Source: Chromera velia
Lineage: Eukaryota; Sar; Chromeraceae
Direction: 5' to 3'
Assembly: GCA_018398765.1 (NCBI GenBank)
Contig: JAHBMJ010005950.1
Span: 14,595-32,094, forward strand
Length of the DNA: 17,500 nucleotides
Shown piece after piece: positions 8,620 to 17,129 of the stretch (positions within the stretch are counted from its first letter, which is position 1; every line of letters begins with the position of its first letter). A model generated the notes under the pieces. That model had not been told where the DNA came from. It made no database searches and was given only the letters and a program-made list of their open reading frames with translations. Made by a program: the position numbers and the translations under genes.

Positions 8620-10404
8620 ATGAGCGACCGTCACGGATGCCCTATGTGTGCCGTCTCTTCCCGTCTTCAGACAGAGACATCAGGCCCTTTGTGTGCCGTC
8701 TCTCCCCGTCTTCAGACAGAGACGTCGGGCCCTTTGTGTGCCGTCTCTGCACCCCTTGACCCTCTGGATCGGCTGGCGGAGCTGATTGCGAGTGAAATCC
8801 GGGGCCAGCTCTCTCTCGATGAAGAGATCACCCGAAAAGACGCAGACACCCTTCTTCCGCCGTCGAAAGCAAAGCCAAAGAAGCCTTCAGTCTCAATTGA
8901 GTCAGACAGGCAACTCGAGCCGGAGGGGTCTTTGCCTCCGTCCCCCCAGTCGACCGGGGCAGGTGTTTTCTCTTCGCGAGCAGGAAGGACAGCTGAGACG
9001 GCTTCGCTTCTCACGGCAGAGTTGACTTCGACACCTCTGTCCTCCCCCCCTTCCGCTAGAGATGCCAGCTTCAATGGTGGCGAGAGGGGAAGGAAGGGAA
9101 AAGAGGGGGACAGGGAGAATGTGCAGGACCCTTCGAAAGCTGCAGTTGTCAAAAGAAAAGCCTCTTTGGGGGCATTGCCAATCGAAGAGGTGTGTGCGTC
9201 TACGGTTTTTCGTTGCCGTCGCGAGAAGATTCTTCCTGTTTCTTTCGCGCTTCTGGGGCCGTCTGACGACGTCGCCGTTCCTTGTTTGGCGGGTGAGGGA
9301 GACGGTCACCCCAGGGATTCTTCGATCACGCCCACGACCATGCCCATGTCTCAGGAGCCGGCTGAGAAGGTCCTTCGCAAGCAGGTCGGTCAAGAGCCCT
9401 CCTTTCTTTCCTTTGGTTTTCCGCAAGACAAGATAGACAGACAGACAGACAGACAGACAAAAGGGAGGGAGGGAGGGAGTGAGATCGATGAAGGGAAGGA
9501 CGAGATCATCCTGTCACAGCATCGCAAGCAACTGCCGAATGGCGGTATCAAACAGACGGCAGTGCATCACCATCCGCAAATCCTTTGTTCAGCTCTCTTT
9601 CCCACTTCCCCATTCGACTTTCCATTTCCTAGATGAAAAGAAGAATCGGTCGGTGGAACAGTAGGAAAGGAATGGTCTGAGGGAGAAAGGAAAAAAGAGA
9701 GAGACTAGCTCCGTGCGTGTCCGCGTGTGCTGTACGTGTACGTGTGCGTGTGCGTGTATCCATCCATCGTTCCATCAATCCATCCATTAATCCATCTTGC
9801 CATCGCTTGAGTCTGTTCACATGAAATCGGTCGGTCGGCCGGTTGGTCTTGTGACTGCAGGTGCCTGAGAGGAAGTTTGAGATCCCAGAGAGGTCCCCAC
9901 GGCAAGGGAGTCGTCGGTGGCGGCGGTGCCCAAACCCGTTCCTGTGGTTGAGAACGTTGTCATCGACGACGGAAGGAGGCCAACCCCGTTGTGACTGCCA
10001 CAAGCACTACACCCCTGACCTGAGTCTATTCACGGCCGATAGCTTTCTTTCTCCTGTGTTTCCGTTCTCCTGAAACTAGAACGATCACGGCTGTGCTTTC
10101 CTTTTGTTTGCTTTCTTTCAGTTTTCTTTTTCTTGCATTGCGAAAGGATGATCCAGAGGCTGTAACGGTTCATTCCATGCCGACGTGGGTGTTCGTCCAT
10201 TGATGTGACCTCTCTTGTGCGTCCTTGGGGGTTTCTGCAGGCCGGAGAATCCGCTCAAGGTTCCTGACAAGCCCCCTGACATGATCAATGGAGGGCCTGG
10301 ACGTGTCGGGACTCCATCTCTCTTTCGGCGACGACGGAGATGACGTGATCATTGACGACCTCCCTTCCACCCTCTGCCCTTGCGAAGTGCCTCTCCAACT
10401 TTGA
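8620..10404 (+). CDS. Low-complexity, probably disordered protein; partial multi-exon model
   Basis: Exon 1 is probably 8620-9384 (ATG at 8620, donor CAG|GTCGGT), although the donor AAG|GTCCTT after 9369 is also in phase 0. The translated part starts with a 15-aa tandem repeat, then a short helical segment (LDRLAELIASEIRGQLSLDE), then a Ser/Pro/Lys-rich stretch without a known domain. A second coding-like segment at 9889-9987 (reading VPKPVPVVENVVIDDGRR) joins in phase 2 to 10241-10343, giving a Pro-rich tail (TPPENPLKVPDKPP) that ends in RRRRR and TGA. Another frame in the last segment, ATG 10288 to TGA 10404, is also protein-like (DDGDDVIIDDLPSTL). The join between exon 1 and the second segment is unresolved: the acceptor at 9860 keeps phase 0 but leads into a less convincing frame. 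The middle (9385-9888) is repeat-rich intron. Function unknown. Confidence 0.4.
8646..8752 (+). repeat. 45-bp tandem repeat (15 codons), in frame
   Basis: Two full copies (8646-8690, 8691-8735) and a partial third begin GTGTGCCGTCTCT. The unit is 45 bp, so it keeps frame and encodes CAVSxRLQTETSGPL. Each unit also contains CCCGTCTTCAG, which resembles a splice acceptor, so it may instead be 5' UTR or intron of the downstream gene. Confidence 0.85.
9432..9480. repeat. (ACAG)n followed by (GGGA)n
   Basis: Perfect ACAG units at about 9434-9459 are followed by four GGGA-type units to 9480. They lie just downstream of the likely exon 1 donor, which supports calling this an intron rather than coding sequence. 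Confidence 0.85.
9715..9796. repeat. (CGTGTG)n-like and (CCAT)n simple repeats
   Basis: Alternating purine-pyrimidine sequence (GTGTACGTGTGCGTG type) at about 9715-9757 runs into imperfect CCAT/CCATTAAT units to 9796. This is intronic in the partial model of the low-complexity gene. Confidence 0.75.
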
Positions 10405-10423
10405 AGCTCCAAACGAACACTCT

Positions 10424-10636
10424 TTCTGCTCGCTCCCTAGGCTCGCTCCGGTTGCTTTCCGCGGTTCTGCTTCGAGTGAAGCGCCCGCGCTCGCGTCATG
10501 AATCTCTTTCTGCTCGCTCCGGTTGCTTTCCTCTGTTCTGCTTCGAGTGAAGCGCCCGCGCTCGCGTCACGAATCTCCTTCTGCTCGCTCCGGTTGCTTT
10601 CCTCTGTTCTGTTTCGAGTGAAGCGCCCGCGCTCCG
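10424..10636. repeat. 71-bp tandem repeat array, about 2.8 copies
   Basis: Units start GCTCGCTCCGGTTGCTTTCC at 10441, 10512 and 10583 (period 71 bp), with a partial lead-in copy at 10424-10440. They differ at a few positions. Since 71 is not a multiple of three, the array is not a protein repeat, and the open frame through it on the minus strand is incidental. Units contain GAGTGAAGCGCCCGCGCTC. The array directly follows the low-complexity gene. Confidence 0.9.
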
Positions 10637-10692
10637 TGCGCTGAGAGTGCAATCCGTCGAAGTGAGGAGCAGAGGATAGGGGTCTGATTACG

Positions 10693-10706
10693 NGGGGGGG
10701 GGGGGT
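10693..10706. other. Ambiguous base in G homopolymer
   Basis: One N at 10693 precedes a run of 13 G. This is probably an assembly or sequencing uncertainty at a poly-G run and marks the edge between G+C-rich gene space and the A+T-rich stretch. Confidence 0.9.
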
Positions 10707-11242
10707 GGCGTTGTATATAAAGACGTTCGAGCGGTATCCCCCTAGGGCGTTGTAGAGAATAGAGTGTAAGCCTAGGGGTGCGTTGCGTTGTGTAAATTGG
10801 GTGCTAGCCGGCTTACGGCGCTACGCCCTTCAGTATATCAAAATTTGGACGTCCAATCAAAATAAAACCTTCACTACCCAGTTCACTACTAGATGCAAAT
10901 GCCCCAGTGGGGCCTAGGTCGAGGGATCGAATCTATGCAGGAATAGGTTGGCCAGAGCCTATTTGGCTCACCAGCTTTAACCTCATACATCATCATCATC
11001 AGATTCACTAGAACATTCATTATAGAAATTTATGTCCAATTATCATGCATTTTGTGACATCTTCAAGTTGTTATCAGCCATTACCTCTTTCCACCTTTAA
11101 TACTAGCACTCACAAAACTTGAAGCGTTCACTTTCCTTTTACTTTCTTTTTTATATTAACAGACGATGGTATAACGATGGTGCCTAGCGATTGGGCCCCG
11201 GCCCTCGGGGCGCTTTTCAATGATAGGATAAATGATAAGTGA

Positions 11243-11305
11243 TTTAGTAGTGCCCCAGAGCACTGTCGTCGTGTTATCTTACACACTAGCTTACACAGGT
11301 CGTCC
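11243..11305. repeat. Degenerate dispersed repeat, copy B
   Basis: Partner of 1531-1595, with the same ordered blocks (TTAGTAGTGCCC, AGAGCACTGT, TTATCTT, AGGTCG). It lies just downstream of the 11195-11211 hairpin. Copies A and B are 9.7 kb apart in the same orientation. Confidence 0.55.
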
Positions 11306-11810
11306 CTAGGATGCTAGGTCATCCTCGCAAACGGCAGGGGGGGGTGTCTTATCGCTAAGGCTTAGACCTCATCATCCCGTGGCCCGCCTGGTTTCCCAGG
11401 CTGCCGGTTAACAAACAATAATCTGTGTGTGCTTTGCTGCATAATAACACTATCACTATAGTCTATATGTCTCTGATCAAGCCTATGCATATGCTTTATG
11501 ACACACCACAACAGTACCTTCAATACGAGTTGTTTAGAGTGGCTAATAACTGGTTATACAAGTTTTAGCTTTAAAAATTTAAATTACTTTAATCCTTGGA
11601 ATTAATTCAGCCTGAAAAATTTATAATAAAGGTTTCAGACTTTTTGAATAAACAAAAGCATAACAAGACTGCACTAAATGCCAGGGCCAGAGGATACAAT
11701 GATTGATTGACTCATGATCTGAGTAGTATCAAAGATTGACTGACGATCAAACTGCCTTGCTCTAAGCGGATTGACTAGCTTAGACTGCTTACCTCAAGCA
11801 GAGACCGTCC

Positions 11811-12005
11811 ACTGCATGGGAAAGACACCGCATGAGCACCTTTACAGCCGCAATGCAGCGTGCGTATCACATAGAACTCCCCGAATCAGATCTCCCCGCT
11901 TGTCAGAAAGACAAGTAGAATTTATGCAAACATGGTGATACAGATCCTCGCCAGTCCAGAATCATTTCAGACTTTCTATTCATATATCGCGGGCTGTGCT
12001 TAAAA
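11811..12005. repeat. Diverged direct repeat, copy 1 (about 190 bp)
   Basis: Shares long ordered blocks with 12664-12841: ACTGCATGGGAAAGACACC, AGAACTCCCCGA, TTGTCAGAAAGA, GATGCAAACA-like and GTGATA-AGATC blocks, ending in a GCTTAAAAG/GCTGAAAAG-like word. There are small indels between the blocks. It is followed immediately by (CA)n. Confidence 0.85.
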
Positions 12006-12009
12006 GCAA

Positions 12010-12044
<35 letters not shown>
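12010..12044. repeat. (CA)n microsatellite
   Basis: An uninterrupted CA tract of about 35 bp adjoins the end of copy 1 of the 190-bp repeat. Confidence 0.95.
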
Positions 12045-12047
<3 letters not shown>

Positions 12048-12663
12048 CTAGGTACAAGCATATTGAGAGGCGGTAGTGAACTCGAAGCAAGAACATTTCG
12101 GGTCTAAAAAACCAGAACAGACTTTTGTAGTCAAGACAATCTTTGTATCTATGCTGGCGTCTGGTTTGCTAGTAAAAAAGATCTACCGCCATAGTCAGAG
12201 GATCGAGATACATCCTTTGATGTTCTTTTCTTTTCACTAATATGGAGAAGCCTCTCTTACACTCCTTTCTTCCCCTCTTCCCTCATTTTCTGCAGCTCCC
12301 CCTCTATACTTGCCTCCTCCTCTCCTCTGTCCTTCTTTTTTTCTATGCACCCTCCTGTCTGTTTATCTAGCTGTCTTTCTGTCTGTCTTTCTGCCTAAAA
12401 AGAAGGGGGGACAGACAGAAAGGGGAGCTCATCCACGATCATAAGGAGGAAAAAAGGCTAGGAAAAAGGAAAAGAAGAAAAAAATATGATACCACACATA
12501 CAAACAGAAAAAAAAATGAAACACAGACAGACACCAAAGCATATAAAAAGAGATTCAGACAGTGACGCAAAGAGATATACATATACAGAAAGATAGGAAG
12601 GCATTGAAATAGACGTTCATAAATGGTACGCTTGCAAACTCTTCCACCATCAAAGGAAAGGAA
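12045..12663. other. Intergenic, no gene recognised
   Basis: Lies between the two copies of the 190-bp repeat. The first half is unremarkable; about 12,260-12,440 is CT-rich with CTGT units, then the sequence turns purine-rich with A-runs. A minus-strand open frame at 12439-12711 translates to Phe/Leu/Ser-rich sequence, as expected from a purine-rich plus strand, and is not considered a gene. Confidence 0.5.
12375..12422. repeat. 12-bp perfect inverted repeat of CTGT/ACAG type
   Basis: CTTTCTGTCTGT at 12375-12386 is mirrored by ACAGACAGAAAG at 12411-12422 across a 24-nt A/G-rich spacer. The CTGT microsatellite therefore switches strand here, as it does around 8479-8511. Confidence 0.8.
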
Positions 12664-12841
12664 ACTGCATGGGAAAGACACCACATGAGTGCTTTTACTG
12701 CGTGCGTGCACAGAACTCCCCGATCTCCTTACTTGTCAGAAAGATGAGTCTAGAAGATGAGTAGAATCGATGCAAACACGGTGATATAGATCTTTATCAA
12801 TCCATATTTTCTCTGCGCAGATCGCGTATTATGCTGAAAAG
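12664..12841. repeat. Diverged direct repeat, copy 2
   Basis: Second copy of 11811-12005 in the same orientation, about 17 bp shorter, with an internal short duplication (GATGAGT repeated near 12745-12762). No open frame is shared by the two copies, so the unit is not obviously protein-coding. Confidence 0.85.
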
Positions 12842-13577
12842 TAGGCTGAAAAGAAAAGCTGCAAGCAAATCTGAACGGACGGTGGCGGATTTAATTCTTT
12901 TGACGCATACAAGGCAGGAAAATGAGGCAGTCAGAAAGTAAACGCTCGTAGTTGGTTGGTCCATCGTTGATCTATCCATCTGATTCTGCATGATTGTATG
13001 AGTGCCTCGATTATGTGATCGTTCGTTGTAGAGTTAACGTGATGTGCCAGCTGGAAAGGAAAAGAAGGGAATTAAAGAAAAAAGAAAAGCAATTTCGATG
13101 CGTTCACTACTGTATGTGAGTCTCTTGTTGAATTAATATTTTGGAGAGAGAACCTGCTGGATTGATCGAGAAAAAAGGGGTCTGTCTGGCAAGGCGAGAC
13201 AAAAGTACAGACAAGGTCTACTTGATGCAAACCTAGATGCAAACTGTGTTTATAATTTAATATTTATCATAGTTTATCATAGTTAACACTTAGTATAAAC
13301 TCCAGTATAAACTTAATTGAACCTCGACTTAAACTCTTTAAATATAATCATAATATACATCGTTATTGGCCTTTATGTCTAGCTTTATATACTATTAGGC
13401 GTTTGATTTGTTTAATACTGATTTGACAAGCACATGACAAGTCATACCATGTGAAACAAATTGCTATATATTACTGATTATTAAAAGTATTACAAAAATT
13501 GATAACGGTATCAATTTTTCTAATTATCACTTTTATGGGGAAACTCCGAAGGGAGTAGATTCTCCGTTTACCTCCAT
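12842..13577. other. Very A+T-rich intergenic region
   Basis: No gene recognised. From about 13,240 the composition becomes extremely A+T-rich with many TTTAT/ATAA words. A hairpin at 13494-13519 and a small stem ACTCC/GGAGT around 13,545-13,558 are the only ordered structures noted. Confidence 0.5.
13494..13519. repeat. Perfect 11-bp hairpin
   Basis: AAAAATTGATA (13494-13504) and TATCAATTTTT (13509-13519) are exact inverted repeats with the loop ACGG. It could be a structural or terminator-like element, or a chance palindrome favoured by A+T richness. Confidence 0.75.
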
Positions 13578-13758
13578 TAAAATATTTTGAATTATATTAA
13601 ATTCTCTAGTAAATTCTACGTCAAAGTTGTTGAACTCTTCAATATATCTATTCATACTCAGATAAGCCTAGAGATAACCGAAGATAAAATTTTGGCTATA
13701 GCAAAACTTTTGGATATATTTGAATATAATCAATCAACCAAGCAAATCAATCGAGCAC
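13578..13758 (+). pseudogene. Possible A+T-rich coding fragment, origin unknown
   Basis: An open frame after a TAA at 13575-13577 reads as a plausible soluble, helical peptide (for example SLEITEDKILAIAKLLDIFE) with no ATG. It then runs into (TCAG)n and (CA)n repeats, where the frame loses sense. No family was recognised. It could be a fragment of an organelle-derived or mobile-element gene, or simply a chance frame in A+T-rich DNA. Confidence 0.2.
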
Positions 13759-13770
13759 GCAGTCACCATG

Positions 13771-13888
13771 AGTCAGTCAGTCAGTCAGTCAGTCAGTCAG
13801 TCGGTCTCTCTCGGCGAGGTCAAACACTGCTTCACGCCTGCACCACACACAGACACACATACACACACAGACACACACATGCACACAC
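13771..13888. repeat. (TCAG)n and (CA)n microsatellites
   Basis: Eight or so AGTC units lie at 13771-13803 and a broken CA/CACAGA tract at about 13841-13888. Confidence 0.9.
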
Positions 13889-14070
13889 CTAGTAATTAAG
13901 TGGCCCGCAATATTTTTAGATAGCTACAGGTCTAGCTACAGGTTTTTTCACTGATGTAAAAGGATTTGCAGAATGCTGCATCCAATCCGTTCACGTCTTT
14001 TTTGCTTGCATCAGAAAAGTATTGATTTCAAATCCATTTGGCCCATGATTTGGGGCCTTCGGAACCACCA
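13889..14070. other. 3' flank of the membrane-protein gene
   Basis: Downstream of the minus-strand stop codon at 14071-14073. Contains a 12-bp direct repeat (TAGCTACAGGT, about 13921-13943). No clear poly(A) signal is seen on the minus strand. Confidence 0.4.
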
Positions 14071-16180
14071 CTAGGACATCAAGCAGCCCCCTCCACCCTG
14101 TTGCTTGTTGTCTGGCAGCCCCTGCGGTCCTGCCATTGCGGTCATCCTTCTGTTACCAGAGGGCGACGTGATTGTGTACGTCCCCTGTCTCTTCAACCCG
14201 CCTCCTTCTCCCATCCCACTCTCAATGCTCCCTCTGTGACTGCTGCGAGGGGGCGACCAAGGGACCTGCAGAGCAGACTGAGTGCGGCTCTGCCCCTGCC
14301 CTTGCGCAGGCTGCTGGATGGTCAACTCATCCAGTCGTTCGTTCAACCTTTCAATCATCTCCACGATCTCCCTGTGGTCCTTCCGTTTGTCCATCGCATT
14401 CTTCTGCACTGCAAGCGCCAGTCGCTCGTGTCTGTTCCTCATGATCTTCCTGCTCAACGACTGGGCACCGCAGCAGCACCTCTTGACATGAATGAACAAC
14501 CTCCAGAGATTGAAGACGAAGGTGCCCACTAAAGGGATCACAGCGGTGAACCCCGCAAACAGGAAAATCGAGTAACGCACGACAACATCAATGTACAGAG
14601 CTGCGCACACGCCGATGTTCAAAAGAATGACTCCCATGGCTATACAGATCCCAATGCGGTTGTACTGCGCCTTCAGCTTAGCTGCCTCCCTCGCGCTCTC
14701 ATCTTCTTCGCCTTCTTTTGCTGCCGGGCGATTGCCCCACGACAGGTCTGAAGTTCGTGCGAACGCGTATACAGCAAAATAGTTAATTGTCAGAGGCAGA
14801 CAAAGAATGTACGGAACGAGGCGCGTTAGGGTACGGCAGAAGGACTCGAGAGAAGACGTCAGGAGCACCGCGAAGGGAAGAAGAAACGCAACCCACGCGA
14901 CAGAGTCGACGGCCGACACTGCAGGATCCCACCCGTTTCTGAACGCGACGCCGATGAATGTGATCATCGACAGCGCTCCTGCAAACAGACGCAAAGAGAG
15001 CACTTGCGTGTCTTATTTTTTGGCCGGCGCACCTTCACGTGCAGGAACCGACTGAAATGTGTTTTCTCTATTGGCACTTCCTTCAAGCATGCGCACAAAG
15101 GGGTCTTCAAAAGTTCATGGCATCATCAGAAAAGAAACAAACATGAGATCGTTTACACAGACGGAGCACCCTCAAAGCAAGGATGACCGGATATCTAGAA
15201 AAACAAAGAAGACCCACCGAAGCCGAGAAAGGTGAAGAACAAGACCGGCGACCACTTCACACACATGGCCGTCAGGAGACTTGTGAGAGAGAGGACCACG
15301 TAGAAACCCGCAATGCTCATCGAGAGGTACTCAGCGACGTCCCCCGCGAGTCCGAGCTCATTCAGCTGAAGCACCTGAAGGAAGGAAAGCGCATACCATC
15401 CAAGTAGACAAATGGGGATCTTGGCCCGAAAAGACATTTTGATCTTGACCCAATGTGCGTCGATTATTCTATGAAACATCTGTGGAAACAAACGTCTTCT
15501 CTGTGATTCTGTGCCCCAGAATTTCGAGACACTCAGCACGCAAGAGAAACATAGACGAACCATGCGTACATTCGTGTAAACAGACTACCGAAATCACAGG
15601 AAGGAATCGTCCTTCCGTCTGCTTTCTTTCTGTTCACGGCATCCTCGCATCCTCTTCTCCTTCCTGCTCATCACATTCTTTCCCTTTGCTCTTCTCTTCT
15701 GAATTCTCGTGCTTGCTTGATCAATGCGAGCTCATCACATTCTTTCCCTTTTCTCTTCTCTTCTGAATTCTCGTGCTTGCTTGATCAATGCGAGCAGGAG
15801 AGACAATGAGAGGTGGATGAGTCTTTTGTGGGTATTTTTGTGTCTTGAGCATATGCACCAACAGGATAACACGCACACGATTCGGGCCGGCCAGCACACA
15901 TGCAGACAGACAGACAGACAGACAAACCTCCAGAGCGGCCACGTAGAGGAGCCATGCGAACAGCGCAGGGGAGATCACAGTCGCAAGCATCTGGAAGAAC
16001 CTGCATTGCATGCACAATAGTGGATGTATGAAGGATTCATGCGTTCACGTGAAAGGACAGGAGAAGGTGAAGAACGACCAAATTCAGCAAATGGACAGGC
16101 TTACTGGCGAAGGCGCAAAAAGAAAGAAAACGAGAAGGACAGAGAGTGAGAACCGGAGACAAATAGACAGACAGACAGAC

Positions 16181-16211
<31 letters not shown>

Positions 16212-16244
16212 AAGAAAGACAGACACAGAAAGACAAACACAGAA

Positions 16245-16275
<31 letters not shown>

Positions 16276-16442
16276 AAGACAGAAAGACCGAAAGACAGAA
16301 AGACCGAAAGACAGAAAGACAGACAGACAGACCGAAAGACGGAAAGACAGACACACACACTGAAAGACAGACAGACAGACAGACAGACAGAAAGACAGAA
16401 AGACAGAAAGACAGAAAGACAGACACACACACACACACAGAA

Positions 16443-16477
<35 letters not shown>

Positions 16478-17083
16478 AAGACAGACCGACCGAACCGAGC
16501 GACCGAGCGACCGACCGACCGACCGACAAACAAACAGACAGACAGACAGAAAGAAAGAAAGAAAGAAAGAACGAAAGAAAGAAAGAAACAGGACCTTAGA
16601 AGAAAAACCAGGTAGACCATCCACCGCCACGCAAAGGTTCCTCCCTGAGCCTGAAGAACAAAAGAGGGGGTGACGAACAGCATCCAAACCAGCAGCATCA
16701 GGTCGCCGTTGATCCACCGTCGCCTCTGCAGAAGGTACCTGCGTGCAGCATGTGCATGTATGTGCATAGGTGCATGTGTGCAAAGATACATACACAGAGA
16801 TATGCACGCAAAACATGCACCAAATGAAGAGAGAGACCAAATGCGTGGCTGCATGCCGCCAGTGCTGACCGACCGCTGAGAATCCACTTCCGCATCGTTG
16901 TAGAAGCAGGCCTCAGGCACCAGCCGCGTTCTCTTCTCGTTCGCACTCGTCAGGGCAGCTGCTATCGCCAGGATCCTGTCCTCTGCCAGTTTGGCGTTCG
17001 AGAGGACCAGACCGCTCTGGATGAGAGAGACCATCCATGTATCGATCAATCGATCGATTTGACACACAGACACACACACACAC

Positions 17084-17129
<46 letters not shown>

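Larger units (their letters stand above)
10707..12009. other. A+T-rich gene-poor region with many short hairpins
   Basis: No coding sequence was recognised. A TATATAAAG word is at 10714-10722. Perfect short inverted repeats include GCCCC/GGGGC around 10900, AATAGG/CCTATT around 10945-10965, GCCCCG/CGGGGC at 11195-11211, and GCCTGG/CCAGGC at 11386-11401. The density of G+C-rich stems in an A+T-rich background suggests an old structured element or repeat, but no family could be named. Confidence 0.45.

Noticed and set aside
10714-10722. TATATAAAG as a promoter TATA box
   Set aside because: No gene follows within a plausible distance on the plus strand, and A+T-rich DNA produces such words by chance.
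13690-13713. EDKILAIA here resembles EDRILAIA in an exon of the membrane-protein gene (about 16985-16962, minus strand)
   Set aside because: A seven-of-eight match is close to what chance gives over all six-frame comparisons in this window, and flanking residues do not align.
14038-14532. Plus-strand open frame opposite the last exon of the membrane-protein gene
   Set aside because: It is the antisense of a well-supported coding exon and shows no motifs of its own.
16037-16840. Long minus-strand open frames rich in Ser-Val-Cys-Leu
   Set aside because: They come from a stop-free CTGT/CTTT satellite inside an intron; all three frames are open, and the flanking exons splice in phase across the tract.
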